Shown here one piece after another: positions 7,685 to 17,077 of a DNA stretch of 64,000 bases. The notes beneath the pieces are model-generated. The model did no database searches. It was not told where the DNA came from and saw nothing but the letters and a program-made list of their open reading frames with translations. A program made the translations under genes and the position numbers. Source of the DNA: Algoriphagus antarcticus (GTDB lineage: Bacteria; Bacteroidota; Bacteroidia; Cytophagales; Cyclobacteriaceae); contig NZ_MSSW01000009.1 of NCBI RefSeq assembly GCF_002150685.1, forward strand, positions 1 through 64,000, read 5' to 3'. The stretch's first letter is position 1. Every line of letters starts with the position of its first letter.

Positions 7685-8707
7685 ATGGTTACAGCAGCCG
7701 AACTCCCAAAAGGTCTCGTGTATATTCGAGACTCCCAACCTGGAATACTCAGAAAGAAAAAGGGACGTGGTTTTACTTTTTTGGATAAAGACAACCAAAA
7801 GCTTTCCAATGAATCACATATAGAGCGAATTGAAGAATTGGTGATTCCACCGGCTTGGAAAAACGTATGGATCAGCCCAAAAAAGAACAGCTATTTACAG
7901 GCAACAGGAATAGACGACAAAGGTAGAAAGCAATACCTCTATCACGAGAAATGGTCTGAATATTCCCAAAAGATCAAGTATGATGACCTGCTCAAATTTG
8001 GGTTTTATTTACCCAAACTGCGAGAACGTTATCAAAAGGATTTGCGACAAAGAAGCTGGAACAAGAATAAAGTGCTTGCTCTGGCAACAGCTCTATTGGA
8101 TGAATTGTATCTGCGAGTCGGGAATAAACAATACACTGAAAGCAACAAAACGCATGGACTGACCACGCTTAGAAGAAAACATCTGAAAGAAGATGGTAAA
8201 AATATTTTGATCAATTACACTGCAAAAAGTGGCAAAGAGCGCTCAGTATCCCTTACAAATAAAAGGCTGATCAGATTGTTGCAAGATTGCTCTCAACTGC
8301 CAGGCTATGATCTCTTCAGGTACCAAGAAGAAGATAAATGGTACACTGTAGATTCTACTGAGTTAAACGAGTATATCAGTTTAAATGCTCCTGAAGATGA
8401 TTATTACACAGCAAAATATTTTAGAACCTGGGGAGCGAATTGTGTTTGTATCAAGCATTCTGATGAAGTGGGGGTGCTTTGTGAAGACACTAGAAAAAAG
8501 CCAGAGACTACCTTAATCAAAATGGTAGCCGAAAAAATGGGGCATACAGTAGCAGTATGCAGGAGCTCGTATTTGCATCCTGAAATATTGTCCCAATGCT
8601 TGAAACCTAAGAAACTGAAAGAATGTCTGCCTAAAGATTTTTCCGGGGAAGGATACAAACCAGAAGAAATACAACTAATGCAAATTCTCTGTACTAAGTT
8701 GAGCTAA
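7685..8707 (+). CDS. DNA topoisomerase IB (poxvirus/eukaryote-like)
   Basis: A 340-residue type IB topoisomerase, which nicks one strand through a 3-prime phosphotyrosine and relaxes supercoils. An N-terminal DNA-clamp domain (IPPAWKNVWISP, GIDDKGRKQYLYHEKW) is followed by the catalytic domain. Likely catalytic residues are Arg 144 (LYLRVGN), a lysine near 182, Arg 247 (YFRTWG) and Tyr 296 (CRSSYLHPEIL). A mid-domain GLTTLR and a KSGKER turn fit the bacterial viral-type family. The gene stands alone between a palindromic intergenic region and the MscS gene. Acquisition by horizontal transfer is plausible for the family, but nothing in the base composition here demands it. Confidence 0.9.
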   Translation: MVTAAELPKGLVYIRDSQPGILRKKKGRGFTFLDKDNQKLSNESHIERIEELVIPPAWKNVWISPKKNSYLQATGIDDKGRKQYLYHEKWSEYSQKIKYDDLLKFGFYLPKLRERYQKDLRQRSWNKNKVLALATALLDELYLRVGNKQYTESNKTHGLTTLRRKHLKEDGKNILINYTAKSGKERSVSLTNKRLIRLLQDCSQLPGYDLFRYQEEDKWYTVDSTELNEYISLNAPEDDYYTAKYFRTWGANCVCIKHSDEVGVLCEDTRKKPETTLIKMVAEKMGHTVAVCRSSYLHPEILSQCLKPKKLKECLPKDFSGEGYKPEEIQLMQILCTKLS

Positions 8708-8769
8708 CAAGTTAAAGTTGATTTGGCATGTTTTTTTAACCTGAAGCAGTAAAAAAGAACAATTTAAAT

Positions 8770-9729
8770 ATGATTACAGCACAAATTTTAGGATACGATA
8801 CCCAAGGGATATTTGAAAAAATTACAAGCAAACTAAGCGGATGGCTAGACATAATTATAGAGAATCTACCAAACTTTGTCCTAGCCGTTATTCTTGTAGT
8901 CTTCACTATTTTCATTGCAAAATCAATAAAGCGTTTTTCCGCTACATACATCCATAAACTTGGAACAAATAAAACTATTGCTAGTTTTTTAAGTCAACTG
9001 ATTTTCATTGCAATTTTAGTATTTGGAATTATGATGGCATTGTCTGTAATGGATCTAAGCAAGACGGTCTCATCCATATTGGCAGGTTTGGGGATTATTG
9101 GTTTGGCTTTGGGTTTTGCATTTCAAGACACAGCTGCCAACTTCATTGCAGGTATTTATATCACATTCAATCAACCCTACAAACTCGGAGACATCATCAA
9201 GACTCACAACGGTCATGAAGGTTCGGTAATTGAAATAAACCTTCGCGTGACGAAGATCAAAACGTTTAACGGCCCGATTGTCTATGTACCCAATCGCTAT
9301 TTGTTTCAAGAGAGCTTTACTAATTACACCGAATTTGAGCAGCGAAGAGTACAGATCCAATGCGGAATAAGTTATGGAGAGGATCTGGAGCATGTGGAAA
9401 AAGTAGCACTGGAGTCAGCTAGAACCGTTTCAAGCAGGCTGGAGTCTGAAGAGCCCACCATTTTCTGGACAGGTTTTGGAGACAGCTCTATCAATTTCAC
9501 CTTGAATATCTGGTGCAAATTCAAGGCTCCTAATCTGGATTATATCCCTGTGAGAAATGAAGCAATCATTTCTCTAAAGAAAGCATTTGACAAAAATGAT
9601 ATAATGATTCCATTCCCTATCCGTACTTTGGATTTTGGGATAAAAGGTGGAACTAAGCTAAACCAAGAACTTTCTGGATTATCCAATTCGCCGCAAAATG
9701 GCTCTTCGTCTAATAATAATGAGAGCTAA
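8770..9729 (+). CDS. Small-conductance mechanosensitive channel (MscS family)
   Basis: A 319-residue inner-membrane channel that would open under membrane tension to release osmolytes. Three hydrophobic helices occupy about residues 38-130. The pore-lining helix and the junction to the beta domain read GLGIIGLALGFAFQDTAANFIAGIYI (described in parts: GLALGFAFQ, then NFIAGIYI), the most conserved MscS region. A beta domain with GHEGSVIEINLRVTKIKTFNGPIVYVPN follows as the typical sequence, then an alpha-beta C-terminal domain. The last 20 residues are Ser/Asn-rich and probably disordered. Its stop overlaps the ATG of the YihY gene by one base, so both are cotranscribed. Confidence 0.92.
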   Translation: MITAQILGYDTQGIFEKITSKLSGWLDIIIENLPNFVLAVILVVFTIFIAKSIKRFSATYIHKLGTNKTIASFLSQLIFIAILVFGIMMALSVMDLSKTVSSILAGLGIIGLALGFAFQDTAANFIAGIYITFNQPYKLGDIIKTHNGHEGSVIEINLRVTKIKTFNGPIVYVPNRYLFQESFTNYTEFEQRRVQIQCGISYGEDLEHVEKVALESARTVSSRLESEEPTIFWTGFGDSSINFTLNIWCKFKAPNLDYIPVRNEAIISLKKAFDKNDIMIPFPIRTLDFGIKGGTKLNQELSGLSNSPQNGSSSNNNES

Positions 9730-10739
9730 TGGAAACTGAAGAAAATATGACCAAGCTTACCCCTACACGTTTTAAAATCACTCACATCCCTAGCTTGATG
9801 GTAGATAGCTTCAAGCATTGGAACAACGATGATCCATGGAGATTGAGTGCTGTAATTGCTTATTATGCAGTTCTTTCACTACCTGCTCTTCTGGTTATAG
9901 TAATTAATACCGTTGGAGCGATTTGGGGTGTGGAAATAGTCACAGGCAGACTCTCTAATGAATTGTCATCAGCTATGGGACCAGAAACTGCTGATTTCCT
10001 GACTAGTATGGTTAAAGAAACTCAATCAAGTGGTAAGTCCACTATCGCTTCTATCATTGGTATAGGGGTTCTCATCTTTGGTGCGACCGGAGTGTTTTTT
10101 CATCTCAAAATCAGCATCAATTCCATATGGGGTCTAAAGCAAAATAGTGATGTTAAGTGGTATCATACATTATTGGATCGTGCAGTTAGCTTTGGATTTG
10201 TGCTGGTACTTGGGTTTCTTTTGTTTATAAGCTTTGTTCTGACTGCTTTACTTTCCTTTTTCAGTGATTTCATCAATAGTATTTTACCAGAGTTTGTCGT
10301 TGTATTTGCATTCATTCTGGATTTTATTATTTCCTTTGGTGTGATTACGGCCCTATTTGCACTGATATTCAAATATCTTCCTGATGCTAAAATCCAATGG
10401 AAATCGGTATGGGTAGGTGCTATACTTACCTCCTTACTTTTCACTCTTTCCAAGTATTTGCTAGGTATATATTTTGGAGCGGCTGAGCCTGGATCCACCT
10501 ATGGGGCGGCAGGCTCTATTATTCTTGTTTTGCTTTGGGTGTCCTATTCTTGTTTGATATTCTTCTATGGAGCAGCGTTCACCAAAGTATTCTCCATTAG
10601 ATATGGCTATGGCATCATTCCTAGAACGAACTATTCAAGGGTGAAAAAAAAAGAAGTAGTACTTAAAGGAGATTTCGTGCCAAGGCCAAAAGATCTCTTA
10701 CCTGAAGGCGAAGTAGATGACTTGCAGGAGAAAAAATAG
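9729..10739 (+). CDS. YihY/virulence factor BrkB family membrane protein
   Basis: A 336-residue integral membrane protein with six predicted hydrophobic segments. The family signatures are WRLSAVIAYYAVLSLPALLV near residue 38, the GATGVFFHLKISINSIWGL stretch near 118, and YGAAGSIILVLLWVSYSCLIFFYGAAFT (in parts) near 258-285. Its molecular role is unsettled; the old ribonuclease BN label is not supported for this family. It is translationally coupled to the mechanosensitive channel (TAATG), which suggests an envelope or osmotic function. The C-terminal 45 residues are charged and cytoplasmic. Confidence 0.88.
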   Translation: METEENMTKLTPTRFKITHIPSLMVDSFKHWNNDDPWRLSAVIAYYAVLSLPALLVIVINTVGAIWGVEIVTGRLSNELSSAMGPETADFLTSMVKETQSSGKSTIASIIGIGVLIFGATGVFFHLKISINSIWGLKQNSDVKWYHTLLDRAVSFGFVLVLGFLLFISFVLTALLSFFSDFINSILPEFVVVFAFILDFIISFGVITALFALIFKYLPDAKIQWKSVWVGAILTSLLFTLSKYLLGIYFGAAEPGSTYGAAGSIILVLLWVSYSCLIFFYGAAFTKVFSIRYGYGIIPRTNYSRVKKKEVVLKGDFVPRPKDLLPEGEVDDLQEKK

Positions 10740-11013
10740 TTTTCATATAAAGTATTTAAGAGGGCACAGCTGAAATCAAACTCAATCATTGATGGATTGA
10801 CTTTGATATCGATACCTAACTTTACTATGAAAGTTATCCTGGTGAGGTGGCATCCGGATGATTCTTAGTGGAAAACAAGTCAAAAAATGATTAATATCAA
10901 CGTCAATTATTTCCTTTGAAAAATTAATTCCCTACTACTGAAGATGATTTCAAATAAGGGAATGGCATATTTTGTGTTTTTCTATATCTTAGACATTAAA
11001 CAATTTTTATAAC

Positions 11014-12744
11014 ATGACAACCATAGACCCTAGCATTCAAGCAAAAGCAGACGCATGGCTTAATGGCAATATCGATGAAGACTCGAAAGCCCAAATCCGC
11101 ACTCTTATTGATCAAAATCCTTCCGAATTAACAGATTCCTTCTATCAAGATTTGGAGTTTGGTACAGGAGGATTGCGAGGATTAATGGGTGTGGGAACCA
11201 ATCGAATGAATGTCTACACTATCGGAATGGCTACTCAAGGATTGGCAAACTACCTTCTGCATTGCTTTCCTGACGAAACAATCCGGGTAGCTATTACCCA
11301 TGATTCTAGAATTAACAACACGCTTTTTGCAACTACCACAGCAAATGTGTTGACAGCAAATGGCATCCATGTGTTGTATTTCAGGGAAATGCGTCCTACT
11401 CCGATGCTGTCATTTGCCGTTCGTCATTTCGATTGCAAAAGCGGTGTGATGATCACTGCTTCACACAATCCAAAAGAATATAATGGATACAAGGCATATT
11501 GGGACGATGGTGCGCAGGTCGTAGCTCCACATGACAAAAATATCATCGATGAGGTGAAAAAGATCACTTCCTTTGATGATGTGAATTGGGACAAAAACGA
11601 TGCTCTTTTCCAATACATAGAGGAAGATTTTGATGCCATTTACATGAAGCTAGTTATAGGCTTGAGCATGTCTCCAGATGCAATTGCATCTCAAAAAGAT
11701 ATGCCTATTGTCTTTTCTCCTATTCATGGTGCCTCTGGCAAAATGGTTCCTGCTGCTCTGAAAACCTTTGGCTTTGCAAACGTGAACATCGTAGAAGAGC
11801 AGGCAGAGCCAGATGGTAATTTCCCTACAGTCATTTATCCAAACCCGGAAGAAGCGGAAGCATTGACGCTTTCACTAAAGCTTGGAAAAGAAGTTGGTGC
11901 TGAATTGGTATTAGCTTGTGATCCTGATGGTGACCGATATGCCGCAGCAGTTCCCAATGCATCTGGTGAATTTGAGCTACTGAACGGAAATCAAACTGGC
12001 TCCCTCCTAACCTACTATTTATTAAGTAAATGGAAGGAAGCTGGTAGGCTAGATGGTAATCAGTTCATGGTCAATACCATCGTGACCACAGAGTTGATAG
12101 ATAGAATATGTGAAGGATTTGGAGTGAAATGTTTCTCCGTATTGACAGGGTTTAAAAATATCGCTGCAATAATCAAAGATCTGGAAGGCAAAGAAACCTT
12201 CATCGCAGGGGGCGAAGAATCTTATGGTTATTTGGTTGGGGATTTTGTAAGAGACAAGGACGGTGTAAGTGCTTGCGCTATGGTGGCTGAATTAGTCGCT
12301 TATTATAAAACTCAAAGCAAAACAGTTTTTGATGTTCTTGCTGAGATTTACAATCAGTTTGGTTTTTATAAGGAATCGTTAATTTCTGTGACCAAAAAAG
12401 GCAAAGACGGCGCTGAGCAAATTCAGGCCTTGATGAATGATTTCCGCCTTACCCCTCCATCGGAAATGAATGGAATAGCGGTGGAGAAAATTGTAGATGT
12501 GAAAGAAAGTACTGTAAAAAATGTGAAGTCCGGAAAATCCGTAAAGCTCGATATGGACAAATCCAACGTGATGCAATTCTATCTTGCTGATGGAAGTAAA
12601 ATATCCGCAAGACCATCAGGCACAGAGCCAAAAATCAAGTATTATTTTTCCGTAAATGCTCCTCTATCTAATACAGAAAATTACAGGAAAGTAGAAGCAG
12701 AACTTGAAGAAAAACTAGAAGGATTGAAGCGTTACTTTAGTTAA
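11014..12744 (+). CDS. Phospho-sugar mutase (phosphoglucomutase/phosphomannomutase family)
   Basis: A 576-residue alpha-D-phosphohexomutase interconverting sugar 1- and 6-phosphates. The four family motifs are in order: the phosphoserine loop TASHNPKEYNGYK (Ser 150), the metal-binding loop DPDGDRY (near 309), the sugar-binding loop GGEESYGY (near 399) and the phosphate-binding loop RPSGTEPKIKYYF (near 534). The N-terminus LEFGTGGLRGLMGVG is typical of the long PgcA-type enzymes, and the length agrees. It is a single-gene unit: 274 bases upstream hold no gene, and a bidirectional terminator follows. Whether glucose or mannose is preferred cannot be told from the sequence. Confidence 0.93.
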   Translation: MTTIDPSIQAKADAWLNGNIDEDSKAQIRTLIDQNPSELTDSFYQDLEFGTGGLRGLMGVGTNRMNVYTIGMATQGLANYLLHCFPDETIRVAITHDSRINNTLFATTTANVLTANGIHVLYFREMRPTPMLSFAVRHFDCKSGVMITASHNPKEYNGYKAYWDDGAQVVAPHDKNIIDEVKKITSFDDVNWDKNDALFQYIEEDFDAIYMKLVIGLSMSPDAIASQKDMPIVFSPIHGASGKMVPAALKTFGFANVNIVEEQAEPDGNFPTVIYPNPEEAEALTLSLKLGKEVGAELVLACDPDGDRYAAAVPNASGEFELLNGNQTGSLLTYYLLSKWKEAGRLDGNQFMVNTIVTTELIDRICEGFGVKCFSVLTGFKNIAAIIKDLEGKETFIAGGEESYGYLVGDFVRDKDGVSACAMVAELVAYYKTQSKTVFDVLAEIYNQFGFYKESLISVTKKGKDGAEQIQALMNDFRLTPPSEMNGIAVEKIVDVKESTVKNVKSGKSVKLDMDKSNVMQFYLADGSKISARPSGTEPKIKYYFSVNAPLSNTENYRKVEAELEEKLEGLKRYFS

Positions 12745-12763
12745 TATACCTCATAATCAAATT

Positions 12764-12794
12764 AAAAAAGCACTGATTTCTCAGTGCTTTTTTT
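12764..12794. terminator. Bidirectional terminator between phosphosugar mutase and egtD
   Basis: Stem AGCACTGA (12769-12776) / TCAGTGCT (12781-12788), flanked by an A-run on the left and a T-run on the right, so it can stop transcription from both convergent genes. The egtD stop codon lies at the edge of the T-run. Confidence 0.88.
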
Positions 12795-13758
12795 AATGCT
12801 TTTTCCAAAGTACATCTGCAAAGTATCCTTCTGAATCTGTAAAATTTTCTTCGACGTGAAATCCACCTAAGGAAGCTAATTGGCTGATTTCTGACAAACT
12901 ATACTTTTTAGATATTTCAGTAAAAATTGACTCATATGCCTCAAATTCAAATTTTTGATTTAAAGCTCCGATAGTAACTATCTGGGACTTCTGAGAGACC
13001 AAATAGCTTCTACATTCCCCGCTTACAGGGTTGTAAGTAGGCCAATGAACAAATGAATCTCTATCAAAATCAGCGTTCAATTCTCTATTAATTCGATCCA
13101 GTAAGTTCATATTGAACTCACGGGTCACTCCTTGCTCATCATGGTAAGCATCTAATATGGTTTGAGGGTTTTTCTTGAGATCAAAGCCAAGCAAAACCAG
13201 GTCACCTCTCTTCGTACCCACACGCAAGTGATCAATGATATTTTTAGCTTCCTCAACACCAAAATTCCCAAGATTAGCTCCCAGAAATAAAATCAGATTG
13301 GGCCTTCCATCCTCCCAGATTTGTTTCTTCAATGAATCTCTGTAAGTATCCTGAATCGGATTCACTGCCAATTCAGGAAGCTCTTTGGCTAGACTATCTT
13401 CCAATCCTTCTAAAACTGAACCTGAGAAATCCACCGGATAATAGGTGAATTCTACCCTCTTTTGAGTAAGGTATCTAAGCAAAATTTTGGTTTTCATTCC
13501 GTCTCCTGCTCCAAGTTCCACTAGATTAAACGGCTGATCTTGTTCCAGAATAGGAGCTAAAATCTGCTCATGTTGACCCTCTAATATTTCATATTCCTTC
13601 CGTGTAAGATAATACTCAGGCAAGGCCATAATCTGCTGAAAAAGCTTATCACCTTTGGCATCGTAGAAATATTTGGAGGGTAAGGTCTTCGGAGTTGAAT
13701 TAAGACCAAGCATTACATCTTGGGCAAATGTCCCGAAATCTGTGTTTTTAGCATTCAT
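12793..13758 (-). CDS. egtD: L-histidine N(alpha)-methyltransferase (EgtD)
   Basis: A 321-residue SAM-dependent methyltransferase of the EgtD family, making trimethylhistidine (hercynine) from histidine, the first step of ergothioneine synthesis. Family signatures are STPKTLPSKYFYDAKGDKLF (residues 21-40) with LPEYYLTRKE, and the SAM-binding LVELGAGDGMKTK (79-91). Length is standard. It lies 3 bases after egtB and ends the operon, next to a bidirectional terminator. The adjacent EgtB makes the ergothioneine assignment strong. Confidence 0.92.
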   Translation of the reverse strand: MNAKNTDFGTFAQDVMLGLNSTPKTLPSKYFYDAKGDKLFQQIMALPEYYLTRKEYEILEGQHEQILAPILEQDQPFNLVELGAGDGMKTKILLRYLTQKRVEFTYYPVDFSGSVLEGLEDSLAKELPELAVNPIQDTYRDSLKKQIWEDGRPNLILFLGANLGNFGVEEAKNIIDHLRVGTKRGDLVLLGFDLKKNPQTILDAYHDEQGVTREFNMNLLDRINRELNADFDRDSFVHWPTYNPVSGECRSYLVSQKSQIVTIGALNQKFEFEAYESIFTEISKKYSLSEISQLASLGGFHVEENFTDSEGYFADVLWKKH

Positions 13759-13761
13759 AGG

Positions 13762-14907
13762 TTAAAGTGATTTGGCAAGGCGAATGCCCATAAATTGCCA
13801 TCTGTATTTTGGATGAAAAAAGTTTCTATATGTCGGTCTGGAATGTCCTTCCGAAGTAGCAACCGAGGCACCACGAAGCACCATTTGATTGATCATAAAT
13901 TTACCGTTGTATTCCCCTATGGCTCCGGGAGCGACAGTAAAACCAGGATAAGCTAAATATGCCGAGTTAGTCCACTCCCATCTTTTGCCCCAGTCGAATT
14001 GATCTTGTGCAACTTCCCACTCGAATTCTGTCGGCAGTCGCATTCCTTTCCAAGAAGCAAAGGCCGAAGCTTCGTAAAAATTCACATGGGAAACGGCAGC
14101 TTTTTTATCAATTGGCTTAAGTCCGTCAAGCGTATAATAACACCAATCTCCATCCTTCTTTTCCCAATAAAGCGGTGCTTTTACTTCTAGTTCTTTTGTC
14201 CAAGCCCAACCTTCATCATGCCAATAGTTGGGGTCATCGTAGCCACCTGCTTCCATAAACTCAAGAAAATCCTGATTAGTAACTAATGCTGAGGAGATCG
14301 CAAAATCACTGATATAAACCTTGTGCGGATTCAGCTCATTGTCATAGCAAAAGGAATCTCCTTGGTAGCCAATTTCATAGACTCCAGATTCTATAGAAAT
14401 CCACTTTGACTCTGACTCAGGAGTGTACTCCGAAATATCCATTACTTCAGGATTCAGCGGATTATGCCACAGACTGTATTTCAAATCTGAAATCAATAAT
14501 TCCTGATGTTGCTGTTCGTGATTCATACCAAGAATTACCAACTCATCTATAGTTGGATTGTTTTTCTGAATCAAGTTGGCCATAGCTTCATCTACATACG
14601 CACGATAGGCTTTGACTTCAGCCACAGATGGCCTAGACATCAAACCTCTTTGATTTCTTGCGGTTCTGGTTCCTAGGGAGTTATAATAGGAGTTGAATAG
14701 GAAGTTAAACTGAGGATGTTTCACCACATAATCGGGATCATTTGGCACAAGAATAAACTGCTCGAAAAACCAGGTAGTATGTGCTAAGTGCCATTTTGGG
14801 GGGCTGACTTCCTCTGATGCTTGTAAGCTATAGTCCTCAGTTATTAAATTTTTGCATAGATAAAGAGAGTGATTTCTTACTCCCCTAAATGCTTCTACTA
14901 GTGACAT
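13762..14907 (-). CDS. egtB: Ergothioneine biosynthesis protein EgtB (iron-dependent sulfoxide synthase)
   Basis: A 381-residue two-domain enzyme that joins hercynine to a cysteine donor as a sulfoxide using oxygen. The N-terminal DinB-like domain holds the predicted iron ligands: His 43 (WHLAHTTWFFE) and the HX3HXE motif with His 130 and His 134 (GMNHEQQHQELL). The C-terminal formylglycine-generating-enzyme-like domain includes GMRLPTEFEWE and a final RPTYRNFFHPKYRWQFMGIRLA block (in parts). No EgtA, EgtC or EgtE gene is next to it. That could mean free cysteine as sulfur donor, or that the other steps are encoded elsewhere; the sequence alone does not decide. It is the middle gene of a three-gene operon. 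Confidence 0.9.
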   Translation of the reverse strand: MSLVEAFRGVRNHSLYLCKNLITEDYSLQASEEVSPPKWHLAHTTWFFEQFILVPNDPDYVVKHPQFNFLFNSYYNSLGTRTARNQRGLMSRPSVAEVKAYRAYVDEAMANLIQKNNPTIDELVILGMNHEQQHQELLISDLKYSLWHNPLNPEVMDISEYTPESESKWISIESGVYEIGYQGDSFCYDNELNPHKVYISDFAISSALVTNQDFLEFMEAGGYDDPNYWHDEGWAWTKELEVKAPLYWEKKDGDWCYYTLDGLKPIDKKAAVSHVNFYEASAFASWKGMRLPTEFEWEVAQDQFDWGKRWEWTNSAYLAYPGFTVAPGAIGEYNGKFMINQMVLRGASVATSEGHSRPTYRNFFHPKYRWQFMGIRLAKSL

Positions 14908-14950
14908 AAAAGGCTGAAATTTAGAGTCTAAAAGGTAATGATTGGGTTAA

Positions 14951-15895
14951 CTATTCCTTACCGATATGTACCAAAGCATCTCCAGTATTGATCACAGGTA
15001 AATTATTCATTCCTATGATATGTCCGTTTGTAGGTGCTTTGACAGGGATTTTCACCTGACCATATGGATCCGAAATTCGTGCCAAGATCTGGCCTTTTTT
15101 TACAGACTCTCCTACTTTCACACTTGAGTTAAAAATCCCAGATGCCCTTGCTCTTACCCAACTGCTTTCTTTCAAAAAAATACTCGCTTGAGGCGCCGGC
15201 GCATTGGCAAGCATTCCCAGACTCGCCAACATCCGCTTGGTACCATTTACTCCTTCTTCAATCCCATACTCATCCAACCTCATAGACTCCCCGCCTTCAA
15301 ATACAATGATATGCTTCCTTGCTTTGTAAGCTTCTTTTCTAAAAGACTTCTCAATGTACTTTGAGTTGATTATATAATGTGTTCCAAAAGACTTTGCCAG
15401 TTCTAATGCCACCTTATCCTTATAGTCCACACGGACTTGCGGATAATTAGTCAGCATACGTCCCCCGGTATGGAAGTCAATTCCGTAATCAATCTGGGGA
15501 ATAATTTCATTACTAAGAATAAAGGCTATACTAGCTGCTAAAGAACCTTTTTTGCTCCCCGGGAAACTTCGATTTAGATCTCTCCCGTCCGGAAAAGTTC
15601 GACTGTTCGAAAGGAAGCCATATATATTCACCAAAGGAATAAATATCAGAGTTCCTTTCAGCAGTTCAAGACCCTCATCCACTTCTTCAAGTAATCTTTT
15701 GGCTGTAACAACGCCATTGATCTCATCTCCATGTACACCGCCGCTAATCAATACTACTGGTCCTTCTTCTTTGGAGGATCTTATAAAAATAGGCAGATCA
15801 ATTAATGTGTGGGTAGGGAGTTTTGCGATTGCAATTTCAATGTTCATCGATTGGCCCGGTCTAATCCGTACTCCATTTATGAGCAGTTCTTTCAT
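14951..15895 (-). CDS. Succinylglutamate desuccinylase/aspartoacylase family zinc hydrolase
   Basis: A 314-residue M14-type metalloenzyme that cleaves an N-acyl amino acid or similar amide. Zinc ligands are visible in SGGVHGDEINGV (His 55, Glu 58) and in IDFHTGG (His near 142); NRSFPG near 109 is the substrate-binding Asn-Arg. The C-terminal 90 residues form a lipoyl-like beta barrel (VKKGQILARISDPYG), common in this subfamily. It precedes egtB by 43 bases on the same strand and is probably cotranscribed. The substrate is unknown; a role in trimming a gamma-glutamyl or other acyl group in the ergothioneine route is speculation from position only. Confidence 0.82.
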   Translation of the reverse strand: MKELLINGVRIRPGQSMNIEIAIAKLPTHTLIDLPIFIRSSKEEGPVVLISGGVHGDEINGVVTAKRLLEEVDEGLELLKGTLIFIPLVNIYGFLSNSRTFPDGRDLNRSFPGSKKGSLAASIAFILSNEIIPQIDYGIDFHTGGRMLTNYPQVRVDYKDKVALELAKSFGTHYIINSKYIEKSFRKEAYKARKHIIVFEGGESMRLDEYGIEEGVNGTKRMLASLGMLANAPAPQASIFLKESSWVRARASGIFNSSVKVGESVKKGQILARISDPYGQVKIPVKAPTNGHIIGMNNLPVINTGDALVHIGKE

Positions 15896-16063
15896 GTGTT
15901 TTTAATTTGTCTTCCAAAGGCCACATGGAATCTCGCATGGTGTATATTCATCCTTCCAAGTGACATTTTATTCAGGCTCGATTTCATTTATTAAAGCTCA
16001 ATTGGGTGATTTCATTTCTTATTCGGCCAAAATCTTGCTTATTTCGCAAGGCACTCTAGGCTT

Positions 16064-17077
16064 ATGAATATACAAGAAAACATCTCCCTCAAGGCACACA
16101 ACACGTTTGGAATTGCTAAAAATGCTCGATTTTTTGTCGCAGTAAAATCTATCGATGAGCTAAAAGAAGCTTTAAACTGGGCTAAATCACAGAAAATCAA
16201 CTCATTGATTCTTGGTGGTGGAAGTAATGTGCTCCTTACACAAAATCAAGATGCTTTGGTAATCAAAATTGAAATTGATGGTATCAAAGTCATAAATGAG
16301 ACAGAGGAGTTTTTCTTCGTAGAAGTAGGTGCAGGCGTGAATTGGCACCAATTTGTACTGGAAGCAATCGGAAATGACTGGGCTGGAATAGAGAATCTTT
16401 CTCTAATTCCAGGGACTGTGGGTGCATCACCCATGCAGAATATCGGTGCATACGGGGTAGAAATAAAAGATGTATTCGCCAGTTTGAAAGCCCTAAACAG
16501 AGATACTTTAGTAATGGAAGAATTCGATGCCGGGCAGTGCCTATTTGGCTATAGGGAAAGTGTTTTCAAACATGAACTGAAAGGCAAATATGTGATATGC
16601 TCAGTAGTTTTCAGACTGAAAAAAGCTCCTGAATTTCACACTGAATATGGGGCAATTAAAGAAACCCTTGAAGCTAATGGAGTAAAAGAACTCAGCCTAA
16701 AAACAATTTCAGATGCAGTGATCCACATCCGACAATCAAAGCTTCCAGATCCAAAAGAAATAGGAAATGCCGGTTCATTTTTCAAAAATCCAACAATCTC
16801 GTCTGACCAGTATCAAATCTTAAAAAGTGAGTATTCTTCCATTCCTGGTTACCCAAATGCTGAGGGCGTGAAAGTACCTGCAGCTTGGCTAATTGAGCAA
16901 TGCGGATGGAAGGGGCGGCGGTTTGGAGAAATCGGCGTGCATGCCAAACAGCCTCTTGTGCTAGTGAATTATGGCGACGGTGATGGAAATGAAATTAAAA
17001 ACTTAGCTGAAAAAATTCAGCAATCAGTTCTCGATAAATTTAACATTTCCATTCACCCGGAAGTCAATTTCCTTTAG
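16064..17077 (+). CDS. murB: UDP-N-acetylenolpyruvoylglucosamine reductase
   Basis: A 337-residue FAD flavoprotein that reduces UDP-GlcNAc-enolpyruvate to UDP-MurNAc in peptidoglycan synthesis. FAD-binding segments are LILGGGSNVLLT (near 47) and LSLIPGTVGASPMQNIGAYG (near 110-129). The active-site serine lies in NAGSFFKNP (near 239), and a late glutamate is in SIHPEVNFL. The length and YRESVFK segment fit type I MurB. It is divergent from the ergothioneine operon and its 3-prime end overlaps the convergent dCMP deaminase gene by 4 bases. Confidence 0.95.
   Translation: MNIQENISLKAHNTFGIAKNARFFVAVKSIDELKEALNWAKSQKINSLILGGGSNVLLTQNQDALVIKIEIDGIKVINETEEFFFVEVGAGVNWHQFVLEAIGNDWAGIENLSLIPGTVGASPMQNIGAYGVEIKDVFASLKALNRDTLVMEEFDAGQCLFGYRESVFKHELKGKYVICSVVFRLKKAPEFHTEYGAIKETLEANGVKELSLKTISDAVIHIRQSKLPDPKEIGNAGSFFKNPTISSDQYQILKSEYSSIPGYPNAEGVKVPAAWLIEQCGWKGRRFGEIGVHAKQPLVLVNYGDGDGNEIKNLAEKIQQSVLDKFNISIHPEVNFL

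Noticed and set aside
10851..10860. CATCCGGATG palindrome between the YihY and mutase genes
   Set aside because: Only 10 bp, isolated, not near a recognisable promoter element; expected by chance at this length.
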